Shown: positions 20,538 through 32,520, numbered from the stretch's first letter. The stretch: DNA of 64,000 nucleotides from Juglans regia (GCF_001411555.2 NC_049905.1:6601053-6665052), one strand, 5' to 3'. Made by a program: numbers and translations. The notes: generated from the sequence alone by a model not told the origin.

Positions 20538-21113
20538 CGAGTTTGTATTTGTATTTTATAAGAACTTAGCGTTTGTAAGTCAAGACTTTAAAATTATATA
20601 TTTCAGACAATATTCTGATTTGTATTTGATCTTCAATCCTGAGACTTTATTTTGTCTGAACGTGCCACTACTTATTAAAAAGTATGTATATGCGTGAAAA
20701 TGACTTACCAGCCTGATCATTTTGTCAGAACATTTGACAGGAATAAATTACAGGTTTATTGATTTACTTTTTTCCACGTTGACATAAGAGGCAATATCAA
20801 ACACAGTATAATTTACAAACCAACAACTGATGACAGTCACATTCAATCAAAATCACATAAACTGAGTACTTGGATACAAACTCCAACTTACATATATAGC
20901 GTACTTGGATACAAAATGTGCAAAACGTGGGCTTAAATACCAAGCCGCATTTACAAAACGAACACTTTTACCACTAATACATAGTCTACTCCAAAACTCT
21001 AACACTAACACACAAATTCCTACGTTTCACCCCTAACACACATGCCAACAAACTACATCCAACCCAAATTCAACACACAACATAAGTAAACATAATGGAT
21101 CTCTAAAATTTTG
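20538..21113. other. Space between the two converging genes
   Basis: Presumably holds the 3' ends of both transcripts. AT-rich, with no further open frame of note. AATAAA-like signals were not assigned. Confidence 0.4.
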
Positions 21114-24100
21114 CTACAAGACGATGCTTGGCTGCGTTCCATCTGCCATCTTCGGTTGTGTTCCATCCATTCCTAGTTGCATCTGTGAACATAATATAAG
21201 ATAAAGTAAGACCCACATAAAAAACAACGAACTATATAATAAAATGATTTCAAGTGGTAATTGTACACTTTCTTGTGTCCCTATCACTGGATGTTGTCCA
21301 CTTTCTTGTGTCCCCATCACTGGATGTTGTCCACTTTCTTCATTGACCATTATGGGAGTTTGTACATTTTCTTGCATCCTCATTCCCGATAGGCCGAGTT
21401 GGTTTTCACTGCTTTCCAATAGTTCGGTGTCCAATCTACGCCTCTGACAACATAGAAAATACGAATGAGTTCACAAGTAAGTGAAAGTAATAGTATATTA
21501 TCAAATACTCGAATATGAACATTAGGTAATAATGACAATAAATATGCTCTCACCAGTCTACTTTTTCCCTTATCTTGTTTCTTATTCGCAGCCTTAGTTT
21601 TAATTTTCTTCACTCGTTCCTCCATCCTCGACATCCTCCTCTTACACGGGGGTCTTCCCTTGCCTCTGACAACATGGGGACTTAGCACCTTTTTGGAACT
21701 TCCTTCCGTGACTGCATTCACGGTACTTCCTCCAACATTGAGATCTATGTTGGAGGGCTTCGATGTGCACCATACCTCATTCATCGCATACAAGTTCGAA
21801 ATCATTTCCTGAGTATGTCCATCGCACGAAACTGCATTTGTTATTACCTCATTGAAAGTTCTCAAAATACGTTTATACCTAACAGTTTCGGGTCTCTGAT
21901 CAACAGCGTCATAACTGGTCGAAATAATAGTATAAGCCCGTTTTATGTCTTTCCTCCACCGGTCTATTATGTACTTTTCTGGCAACTCACGGACTTTCTT
22001 AGCTGAAAAGATGGCAAGAATATGTCTACATATTATCCCTCGCATCTCAAACAACCCACAAACACACTTCGCCTCACACTCGGCCTCATTAAAGTAAAGA
22101 GTATACGTAACCTCCTTGATGAAATCTTCAGCCTTAACTTGATCATCGACCGAGTAAGTTGCGATTACTCCATCCATTTTCTCGAAACGACAATGACAAT
22201 ATATCATTCCCATTATCTCTTGTTGAACCTCCTTAAATTTTGCATTTGTGTATACATCTTGAAACTTCTTCTCAAGAGCCAAGTGTGATATGCAAGGGAT
22301 AGTGAAGTTAAATGAATTGAAATCAGCTTGGTTTTCGTTCTCAACTTTTTTCTTGAGAGCATTGTCGAACTGATCAACAAACTCTTTAAGGTTTGTTCTG
22401 GCATGCACGTAGCCATCGAAGAAAGCATTCATGCTCTCACTGCGTTGAGTTGTACTCATTCTAGCCCAGAACGAGTTCTTTAAATATATCGGCACCCAAA
22501 ACTCTTTTTCTGCATATAAGCTTTGCAACCATGGATTTTCATGCAAGTTGAAAGTATCATTGAGGCTTTTCCAAGAATTCTCAAACTCCTCAATTGTAAG
22601 GGAGTCATATACACAAGATAGCAACTTACTTTTCAAGCCACATTTGTATTGACCATGTGAACCAAGTTTCTCAGGGACCTTTCGCAATATGTGCCACAAG
22701 CAATATCTATGCCGCGTGTTCGGGAAGACAATGGCGATCGCATTTTTCATTGCGCGATCTTGATCTGTAATAATAGCATTCGGCGCTTTTCCATCCATGC
22801 AATCAAGCCAAGTTTTAAATAACCAAATAAACGATTCTGTATCCTCACTTGAAATAAGGCCTGTACCCAAAAGGATTGACTGTCCATGATGGTTTACACC
22901 CACAAAAGGTGCAAATGGCATTCTATACCTATTTGTCAAGTATGTGGTATCGAATGTTACCACATCTCCAAAGTAGTTGTATGCCCCTCTACTACGGGGG
23001 TCCGCCCAAAACACACTTTTCAGTCTATCATCATCTTCTAATTCCATGAGGCTGAAAAAACCATCATTCTTGTTTTGCATCCTTCTAAAATACTCAAACA
23101 GCGCTTGAGCACCACCTTTACCAAGAAGCAGGTGTCGTGCCTTGTCAATATAGTTACGACAATCTTTTTCTCCAAATGGTACGTTCTCATACCCACCCGC
23201 TTCAATCACAAGAGCATGGAAACTCTTATTCATCCATATGCCAGCCTCATCATTAGTATCCAACACCCTCTTAACGGACTCGTTAACTTCTCTGTTGCAT
23301 CTGAAAAACCTGGATTTTCTTGGACTGAGCCCATGATTGTGTGTGTTAAAGACGGATGTCACACACAGCTTCCCATCCTTTAACATGACATTCATCCTTA
23401 CCTTGTAGTCTGTCTTGCTTGTTGGCCGAGGCTTCGAGACGTTTGACGACCTATTCCGTGCCTTACCACCCGAGCACATCCCACAGTGACATATTTCACA
23501 GTCCCATCTTTCTCTCTTTTACTCCTTTGTGTCATTACCGGGAAACCACATTGCTTTCCGTAATGTTTATAATAATTCATCAACTCAGTCTCCGACTCAA
23601 AACACAACCCTGGCATTGGCTCCTCAGTAATATCAACCAATGTTTTGAATACCGTACCGGACGACGTACCAGTCAAGGCACTGGAACGAAATATTTCGGT
23701 ATTGGTACCGTTTCGGGATAGTCGATATATAAATAAATTATATATATAAATATATATAAAAATTATATTTCAAAATAATATTTATATATAAATACATATA
23801 TATATAAATTATAAATAGTTTAGTTTAAATTAGGGGTTAAAAAATAAATTTGTAATTTGAAAAAATGAAAAAAAAAAAAATACACAGGCCGAAATATCGG
23901 CCGGTACCTGCCGAAATATAGGCCGGTACAAGCCGAAATTTAGGCCGAAACGTCCGGTACAGTCCGGTACGGCCGGTATTTTGGCCGGTACGGAACACAT
24001 ATAGTACCTGTACCGGCTGGATGGCCGAAACGAAAAATTTCGGCCGTACCGGCCGATACGGTACAAAATTTAAAACTTTGATATCAACCCCATCAGTGCC

Positions 24101-25173
24101 AGTCTCGTTCGTATCAACCGTATTACCCACAGAGGCAGTAGATTGCGCTTCAACTTCTATTGAGTCTGATGTGGCCTCACTAATTTCTTCAACAGAGTTA
24201 CTTTGCTGCACTATATTTTCCTGTAAATTAGTAGAAAAAAGTATGACATGAAAAAATATGTTTTGAATAATAATGTAAAAGACACTGCATGTGGAGAATC
24301 CAAGACATCACCTCACTGGCACATGGATATGGGTTGGTAGAAGTTGGAGGAACGAATGCTGGTAAAGCCGAACAAGAGCTAGCAGCAACACTAGCGCTGG
24401 TTTGTACACTAGAACTGGCAGCTACACTAGAGCTGACACTACTTGAGGAACTAGACGTGGGAACGGAAGTAGAGATCCATGGGTGTTGCTGCAGTTTTCC
24501 AAAAGGTATGTCGTAAACATAAGCAGTTAGACCAAATATTCAAGTACAACATTAACTACAAAGGCATACTCTACAAAATGATCACCTGGCTGCTCCATGG
24601 ATATGGGTAGGCAGTTGGAGGAGGTCCCATCATTTGTATAGCGGAACTATACAAGGCAGCAGTACTTGACGCGGCACCGGAACTATTCAAGGCAGCACTA
24701 CTTGACGCAACACCCAGGCTACTCAAGGTAGCAATACTTGACGCGGCAGCGGAAGTAGAGTTCCATGGGTGTTGCTGTAGTTTTCCAGAAAAATTTAAAC
24801 ATAAATAATTAGACAAAATATTCAAGTTTAGAAAATTAAAGCACACTAACTACAATAAATATTCCAAGAAATGATCACCTGGTTGCTCAATGGATATGGG
24901 TAGGCGTTTGAAGGAGGCACAAAAGGTGGTAACCACGCATGAGGCACTGGACCATAGTAACTTGGCATGTAATTTGAAAAAGTTGGATAAAGTGGTTTTG
25001 ATATGTTGTCCTAACATATAGCAACATAATGTTAATCAACCCAGTTCGATAATAACTACACATAAAATAAACACACGCCAACTGTTGAAAGAGGTTTACA
25101 ATACCTGGATTGATGGATTGGTGATAGGAACTGTTATGCGGGATACATCTTCTTTCTCTTTCTCATTATCCAT
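21114..25173 (-). pseudogene. FAR1/FRS-type MULE transposase-like gene, 7 exons, disrupted
   Basis: Exons, all phase 0: 25105-25173 (start MDNEKEKEDV), 24879-25010, 24586-24774, 24312-24488, 21554-24220 (holds a MITE), 21267-21443, 21114-21182. Domains: FAR1 DNA-binding (PGLCFESETELMNYYKHYG onward, ending near NTHNHGLS); MULE transposase core with DVVTFDTTYL and NAIITDQDRAM aspartates and RHRYCLWHI; SWIM zinc finger CEAKCVCG...ICRHIL; basic tail. FAR1/FRS/FHY3 proteins are transcription factors derived from MULE transposases. Lesions: a hAT-like MITE inside the main exon (23638-24080) and a one-base loss in the FAR1 domain near 23467-23472. The catalytic third acidic residue was not assigned. 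Otherwise the 5' and 3' exons are well formed, so decay seems recent. Confidence 0.85.
23630..24088. mobile_element. hAT-like MITE, copy 2, inside the FRS-like exon
   Basis: Element 23638-24080 flanked by ATATCAAC at 23630-23637 and 24081-24088 (a ninth base also matches). Ends are CAATGTTTTGAATACCG and, inverted, CAAAGTTTTAAATTTTG; the inside carries the same CCGGCC, GTACCGG and TTTCGGCC modules and TATATAAATA stretch as copy 1, in opposite orientation. Without it the host exon reads through in frame from GTDGVDI into TEEPMPG, so the insertion interrupted an open gene. Confidence 0.85.
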
Positions 25174-26006
25174 CTATCTCAATAATAAAATTAAGATGCA
25201 CGCACCTACAATATTATATTAAAATGACTTTCAATATGACAAAAACATTTTTTTTCCTATTACACATAGTAACAAGAAGTCAAGATATCCCTTCAGGACT
25301 TAGCCTTTAAGACTTAGCTTAGCATCATAATTTAGTCTACACTTTTGAAATTAAAATTTTATTCTATACTAGAAGTCAATCTTTACAAATATATAAGTAA
25401 ATTGAAAAATCTTTACATAAATACTTGAATAAGAAAAATAATTTAGTTGGACACTTTTATATATATATACAACTTTTTACTATATTTGTCATTCAGTATT
25501 TCTTTACACAAAAAAATTACAATCAATTTCAAACGGAATGCAAATGTTCATCCCAAATAAATTTTTCCCTTTCAGATGCAATCAAGCCACTGGGCGTGCG
25601 TTTTCCCTTATCAACAAGAAAAAATAGACTAAAAAAAATAAACATCTAAACAAAATAAACTACATTTTTTTCAAACAATAAATCACACTTAATAGTTGCA
25701 GCAACTGGATATGGACATTACCAATTTCAAATGGAAATGGGTTGCAGCAACTGGGCGTGCGTTTTCCCCTTCCGAAGACTGCAAATGGTCACTCACGGCA
25801 GACGGCGTTTCCCCTTCCGCACGAACTGGCATTGACGGCTTCTATTTCTCTCGCTCACAGTAGATTTTCACTCACATCTGATTCACTTCACCCACGGCAG
25901 ATTCACGAAATAAAATCTCCCGCTCGAAGAAAGCTTCTATTCTGCTTTTCCTTTCCGTTTCTATTGTTTTACATTTCAATTTCTTTTTTTTTTTTTTAAT
26001 TAATTA
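25174..26006. other. Upstream region of the FRS-like gene
   Basis: AT-rich up to about 25560, then a repeated phrase CTGGGCGTGCGTTTTCCC (about 25590 and 25750), with a shorter related copy at 25805. A pyrimidine-rich stretch follows. This is the probable leader and promoter of the minus-strand gene. The open frame at 25742-25999 has no recognisable product. Confidence 0.4.
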
Positions 26007-26291
26007 CTTACGTGGCAAAATGCCACGTAAGTGTCGTCCGTAGGCGGGCACAATGTTGTGCCTGCCTGTAGCAGTTCTAAAAAAAAAAATTGTATTAGTC
26101 TTTTTATGATTTAATAGGATTATATTATCTCATATGGTATTGGTTTTCTCTCTAAAACGTTATTTTAACCTCCTCTACAAAATTATTTTGATCTTATAAA
26201 TTATTTTGACTAAAAAATAGAATAAAAAATATTTTATTATAATTTTAACTTTGCTCAGCCCTCCTATAACAAATTTCTGGTTCTGCTACTG
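26007..26291 (-). repeat. Right terminal region of the 8.58-kb element
   Basis: Contains a near-perfect hairpin CTTACGTGGCA/TGCCACGTAAG (26007-26031), the inverted subterminal module (GTCGTCCGT, GGCGGGCAC, GCCTGCCTG), an AT-rich part, and the terminal CTGGTTCTGCTACTG at 26277-26291. Confidence 0.7.
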
Positions 26292-26299
26292 GCGATACT

Positions 26300-26383
26300 T
26301 ACGCACTTCATCGCCACAAATATAAAAGTGTATGTCAATAATATGATCAAGCTCGGGTTGTAATCGAATATAGATAAAACGAA

Positions 26384-26421
<38 letters not shown>

Positions 26422-27672
26422 TATATATATAATTTTTTAAGAGCTTCGCTTCTATTAAGTCACGTCATCTGATCATGCATTCAATAATTGTTAATCAACA
26501 AATTAAGTTTAAAAGAGTTTTTAAGAGTTCAAACTAATCGTAGAAGTTTGGAACACTTTGTCATCTTATATTTATATTTATATTTATATTTATATATTTA
26601 TACTTAAAAGCATCTATCGTCAATAAACAGTAATGATGAACAGTATTCTTATTTTATATTTTTCTTCTTCGTCCCTCTCTATATCCTCAAACCAATATTC
26701 TTCACAAAATACCACAAAATCATCACAACAGATCACAAAATTACTACAACAAATCATACAATCACTATAAAAATCATTACAAAATCACCACACAAAATCA
26801 TCACAAAATAACAACAAGCACAGACCAAACTCACCAAAATCATCTCAAAATTACCGTAGGATGATTACAAACTCACCATAAATCATCCTAATTCTATAAA
26901 ATCACAAAATTTACAAATTTACAAAATCACAAAATGGGAGAGGTAGAGGGTTGGGTATGGAGGAGCAGGGGAGATGCCGTGGAAGACTGGTGGTGGCCTT
27001 GTGGGCTGTAGGAGGCGGATCTAGGCCGTCGTGGTGGTGCGGTGGCATGGGCTTGGCTAACAGTGGCACTACGGAGAGAAATCCGTGCGTGTAGAGGTGC
27101 TACGTGGTGGGGTTAGAGAGGAGCTACGGGTGGTGAGTTCCGTGGTTCCGTGGAAGTGGTCCCCAGCGTGAGGAGAATTCGGTGGTGGTGTTTTTAGGAT
27201 TTAAATCCAACCCTTCATCATAAGTCTCCAAATTTGATCAAATGGTGAAAATTTAAATACTGATTTAAATTAATTTAAAATAGATAATCAACATATAAAT
27301 ATCATATCATAAATAAATTATCAAATTTAATTTATAAAATACTAATATTTCATCATTAAATAAATGATGAAATTTTGTTAAATATTTTAAAAAAAGTAAA
27401 ACTATATAAATAATTAGAGTTTTAACATAATTTAAATATGATAATATTCTTAATTAACTAAATTAGGCAAACATCCCTTGGACGTTACCTACTACTAGTT
27501 TATATATATATATATATATATAATGAAAAATGATACTTGTTATCGTGAGTGTACAGTGCTACGCAATTATTTAAAAAAATAAATAAATACAAGACCTACA
27601 TGAAAAAATTAATTAATTTTTTAATAATTATTCTCTCTCTTTTTCAAATGGAGTAATACACGACACTTGCGC
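26300..27672. other. Intergenic with microsatellites and a GC-rich patch
   Basis: TA microsatellites at about 26388-26420 and 27500-27522. At 26700-26935 there are many short variants of ATCACAAAAT. At 26936-27190 lies a G-rich, GC-rich patch (GGTGGTGG, GGAGGCGG motifs) without a recognisable product, then AT-rich sequence again. No gene is seen. Confidence 0.45.
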
Positions 27673-28570
27673 ACTCCATGACTGTATGTTTAGTCATCTT
27701 TCCTTTATATCTATTTTTTTAGAGTTAATAATAAAAGAAAAACCAAATTTAGAAAACTCTACAATAAAGTGATAAACAAAATTAATAATTAATAATTTTG
27801 TCACGACTAGTAACAAGCATTCAATAAACAGCTAGCTTGATTTCAAGCCCACTTACAAATAAAACTTCTCATTAACTCTAATATCAATTACTTATATAAT
27901 TTTAAAATATATTCTTTATTTTTTATTAAGCCATCTATCTAACCATTCTTCTAATTAAACTTATTTTTTAAATAGTCTTAAAAGCATTTTTTTTTTTAAT
28001 TGCAAGCAAGTCATTACTTTTTACTCTTATTGACAAAAGACCCTTGATTTTCTATTCTATTTGATTTATTTATTAAACTCCCAACCTCTTGCTCTTCTCC
28101 TCCCTCTCATGCATGCATCTCAACTCCATGACTGTATGTTTAGTCATCTTTCCTTTATATCTATTTTTTTAGAGTTAATAATAAAAGAAAAACCAAATTT
28201 AGAAAACTCTACAATAAAGTGATAAACAAAATTAATAATTAATAATTTTGTCACGACTAGTAACAAGCATTCAATAAACAGCTAGCTTGATTTCAAGCCC
28301 ACTTACAAATAAAACTTCTCATTAACTCTAATATCAATTACTTATATAATTTTAAAATATATTCTTTATTTTTTATTAAGCCATCTATCTAACCATTCTT
28401 CTAATTAAACTTATTTTTTAAATAGTCTTAAAAGCATTTTTTTTTAATTGCAAGCAAGTCATTACTTTTTACTCTTATTGACAAAAGACCCTTGATTTTC
28501 TATTCTATTTGATTTATTTATTAAACTCCCAACCTCTTGCTCTTCTCCTCCCTCTCATGCATGCATCTCA
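27673..28570. repeat. Tandem duplication, two 450-bp units
   Basis: Unit 1 is 27673-28122 and unit 2 is 28123-28570. By eye they agree throughout except for a poly-T run (11 T in the first, 9 in the second), so the duplication is recent. Each unit ends with CTCTCATGCATGCATCTCA. A third, partial copy of the CTCCTCCCTCTCATGCATCTCA end follows near 28626. No coding sequence. Confidence 0.92.
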
Positions 28571-29312
28571 TCTCTATTCCCAGGTCTTAACTAAAGCTTT
28601 TCAATCTACCATCCAGTTTGCTTTTCTCCTCCCTCTCATGCATCTCATGATCTCTATCTACATCTAAGCTTTTTTCAATCTACCATCCATTCTTTTAAAT
28701 CTGCAACCAAGCATGTTGAGCTTTCAGAATGAGCCCACTGTCGAACAAACCTGCATTTTCTTTTGGGTTACAAGCATTTTCTTTTAGATCGTTTGTCCAA
28801 ATTATAATAGACTTTCCACAATTTCTGGTAGAAATGGGTTTGTAGCTTTGGTCACAAGTAAATGAACTAAAACTTCAAGAAAATTGATTGACAACAAGAC
28901 AACCTTTAGTTCATAAATTGGAAAGATGACAACTCCAGACTCTGCAGAAAACAAGAGATTATACCCCAACAAAACTCTCAATGTTTATAATAGCTCTTTC
29001 CTACAGCAGCTCCTGAGCTTAATGACCCCGGAGCAGCATACAACGTAAATAAAAGTGTAGAAAAAAAACCCTACGATAAACTCGGAAAACACCCAAATCG
29101 CAAAAACACAACCCCTCAAATAAGCAATCAAGAAACAAAGTTCGACCAAATGTTGAAAGGGACTCCAACTGAAGAACGCACAGGACGAACCAAATCATGC
29201 CCATAAATCACAATCCAATAAATTGCATCGTTTAATACATGGATGGGAAAAAGGTCAGCCAACCAACCTCATCATATTGCCAGGTATTAATGTCATCACA
29301 ACCACATCCTCT
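28571..29312 (-). other. 3' flank of the RanBP1 gene
   Basis: Likely holds the 3' UTR of the minus-strand RanBP1 gene immediately to the right. No further coding region is recognised. Confidence 0.45.
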
Positions 29313-31303
29313 TCAAGTGGAGGAAGCAGGCTCCTCATCTTTCTTCTCAGTTTTTTCTAAATCACTTTTAGTTTCTTTTTTGGCTGCAACGGGCACCTCT
29401 TCCTCAGCTTTGTCCTCTGTTTTCTTTTCTTCAACGCTCAACTTCTCAAGAAGCCCAGCAGCTGCAGATGCATCTTTGTTTTCCTCCGTTTTCTTTTGGG
29501 ATTCAGCAACTTCTTGAAACTTCTCCATGAAGGATTTGCAATCTAATACAAAGAAAACATTAATAATATAAGTTAAGAGAAAATTTTCCTCAAATCAGAT
29601 TTAGTCATCAAGACTAAAGAGAACTTAATAACAACAATATAAAGAGGCACAACAGACTATATACTTTTTTTTCTACGCTACAGTGATCAGGGCACCAAGC
29701 CAACGGTAAATGGAAGGCAGGGAATTTTTTTGCACAAAAATCTACTTTAGCATGAGATTGTTGCAGGAAATTATCATAAATACAAGGAGTTGACTGCAGA
29801 ACATACTAGTTGGCTAAAGCAGTACTCTACTGACAATTCAGAATTGATCATCTGTAAATATGTAATAATACTTTCTTGAATCTAGTACAACTAGGAATCT
29901 GCGGGAAATGAACCATTTTCTCACACATATGGTTGTCAAATACAAAGAGATGTCATTCTTATGCAACAAATAAGAATAAGAATAATAAATTTGGGAAAAT
30001 TAAAAAATAAATAAGTTTGAGGATGATTGACCTTCAGATTTTTATCTTCATGCATGAATTTACAGCAGGCAGTTCTTAGCCTTGTTTAGCCAACAAGTAA
30101 TATTGAAAACATTGCTCCCCAAACTATTTTTTGTCACTTCATCCGCATTACTTAACCACAAAATTTTCAGAAAATCAAACCATGCTAAGTGTAAAATACA
30201 ATCAGAGACTTAAAGCAATATGTAACTTCTTTTTTTATGAATACAAACCAATATGAAACTTAACCCTTAATTTGAAACCCATCTTGAATATAATCTTAGA
30301 AATGAGGCTTCTATTTCAATAACATAACCCTCAAGCAATTTGAGATCATATTGGCTAAATCAGAGGAAAACAGGGTGTGATAGTGACAAATTACAACTCA
30401 GACACTTGAAATCATATTTTCATTCCAAGTCATTTCTTGGGGCAATCAATATTTCTAACTTCATAAAGTTTTCGATCACTTGTGCAACACAAACGTGAAA
30501 GGTTACAGTGCTCAAAATCGTTTCCTGACGCCTACATAAATCATACGGCAATAAGAAAACCACGTGAGTTCATTCAACTTATTAGAACTAACATATACTG
30601 ACCAAAAATCTTCAACACTCACAAAAGTAAAATATACTGTAGTCTGTCGCTCAGTTAAGGAGATCAAGACTCACTCTCAATAGAAGCAAATCTAATGCAG
30701 AAAAGCTCGTCCTTCAATTCACCATCGGCAAAATCAGTGGCGTGCCAGACACACGACTTCTCGTTTCCAGCGTGTTCCTGCACCGACATTGTCGGAAGAA
30801 CTGGAAGAAAAAGTACAGAAGCCCGCGTCAGACTGGAAGAGAAAAAATCTAACCCTAGCTCAAAAAATAAAGAAAATAATTACAAAGGTAACAGACCGAG
30901 ATGGTTGGCGCAGATCTTGAGGGTCTTGGACTGTCTCATAACGAGGCGAACCTTTGCGGTCTCCTTATGCTTGAGGAGCTTGACGGTACCAGCGCCTCTC
31001 TCCTTCCACTGGTTACCATCTTTATCGAAACGGTAGAGCTTCGATTTCCTACACATCACCGAAATCAAATCAAGAACCGAATCAAAGTATAGAAAAAAAA
31101 ACCTAGAGTTGGAAGAACAAGGGAGGATATATAAAATGAAAATCGTACAGATCCAGGATGGGCTCTTCGTTCTCCTCTCCCGTAGAGACTGCGACCTCCT
31201 CGAGCTTGACGATCGGGGCTACCTGAGCGCCGGTGTCCTCATCCTCGTTGGCGGGAGCTTCCTCGTCCTCTCTGTGCTCGTGCTCGGGTTCGGTGCTCGC
31301 CAT
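29313..31303 (-). CDS. RANBP1: Ran-binding protein 1 homologue (RanBP1), 4 exons, 220 aa
   Basis: Exons 31149-31303, 30897-31048, 30675-30800, 29313-29542, all with GT-AG introns, give one 663-nt frame from [10 protein letters not shown] to PASST and stop. Residues about 1-45 are acidic; the Ran-binding domain follows ([37 protein letters not shown], then [19 protein letters not shown] and [12 protein letters not shown]). The C-terminal about 55 residues are rich in Lys and Glu. RanBP1 binds Ran-GTP and assists RanGAP in GTP hydrolysis, thus supporting nuclear transport and spindle functions. Length matches plant RanBP1 (about 215-230 aa). A GA-rich leader lies at 31327-31341. The last exon is intact, so the gene looks functional. 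Confidence 0.96.
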
Positions 31304-32520
31304 CTTTCTTTCTTTCTTCTAGAAAATGAGAGAGAGAGAGAGGGGCTGGGAATTCGGCCGCTGGCAAGGGAATTAGAGAGGTTTTATACCACCAGAATGA
31401 GCGCACCAACAGCGTATAAAAGCGTCAGGTTTACGTATTATAAAAAGAGTAATTAATTGTGCACTATTTCGACGCTTTTAATTCAACAAATGACATAATT
31501 TAATTTACAATAATTTAATTTTTTTTTTAAATTTGTTTGGTTTAGAAATATTTAAATAAAATTATTTAATTGAGTATAGTACAAATTTTATTTTTTCATA
31601 ATTAATTATGATTTTATATTAATGAATAAAAAAATTAAACCGAATCTAGATTTATAATTTCAAACAATTTGTCAAATAATCTTATTTATTTACACTTTTG
31701 AAAATTACTGTTGGAAATTCGGGCAAATTCAAATGTAGAAGAATTAGGGATACCTATTTTCTTCTACTTTTCTCATAATTGAACGAAGAAATGATGTTTT
31801 TCTTCTCATATATTATTTTTTAATTTTCCAGTCAGATCTTATTTTTTCCCTAACTAGATTCCTTTATTGAGATAATGAGCGATTAGGGTTGCGTCAGAGT
31901 TTGAAGTTTCTGTGATTTTAATTGGAAATTTGACTTAGGTTCTGCCCAACATGACATTAGTGGAGAAAGGCAGGTTTTCTCTGCCACCAGGCATCCATTT
32001 TCTTTCTTTCCTCTTCTCACATTATTCATATATTTATTTAAAATTTTGAGAAAATTGATGATTTGAGAAAGAAAATAGACGCCTAGAATTAAAAAAAATG
32101 AACGGGAAATCAATAATGAAATTCAATTAAAAAAATTAAGCTTTACTACAAGGAAGTAGTGCCTACAAAATTTTCTAAGCTCTAATTGGGAACCCGAAAT
32201 GCATGTCTTTAAAACAAAACAAAACAAAGATAGCGTTGAAGAGAGGAAAGAAACCTATACACGAGGTAGGCTTGGCACACCAAAGCATTGGCTTGGTCAC
32301 ACCCTAACCCATACAGGAATGGAGCTTTTGTTTATGCAACCCAAAGAATCTTCAAAAGAACGAAAACCACATAAAAGATGTACTGGCAAGAGCGAGAGAG
32401 TATCCGACTGGCACGACGGCTTTAAGTTTCTACCGTTCTTTAGAACCGGAAATAGTAAACAGGAAATCCCGAACTGGCTACTACAAGTGGTACTCACATT
32501 TATCTTCAGCAACACAGATA
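31304..32520. other. Space between RanBP1 and clathrin heavy chain
   Basis: Contains the RanBP1 leader and promoter (right of 31303) and the clathrin 3' UTR (left of 32521). AT-rich, with no other gene. Open frames here on either strand are unrelated to known families. Confidence 0.5.

Larger units (their letters stand above)
17706..26299. mobile_element. 8.58-kb TIR element with GRF and FAR1/MULE-like genes
   Basis: The element (17714-26291) is flanked by a perfect 8-bp duplication GCGATACT (17706-17713, 26292-26299). Its ends are inverted: CAGTGGCGGACCTAC left, CAGTAGCAGAACCAG right (read inward). A second inverted module lies inside: AGGCAGGCA, then ACGGACGACA-like and TACGTGG (17792-17836 and 26007-26060). 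Between lie two converging genes, GRF-zinc-finger (plus, 19909-20537) and FAR1/FRS transposase-like (minus, 21114-25173). An 8-bp duplication and CAGTG end fit hAT, but the only transposase-like protein inside is of MULE/FAR1 type. Either this is a MULE with an 8-bp duplication, or a hAT-type non-autonomous element that carries these genes. Confidence 0.75.

Noticed and set aside
29239..29517. Plus-strand 92-codon frame rich in Ser
   Set aside because: Antisense of the Lys/Glu-rich last exon of RanBP1.
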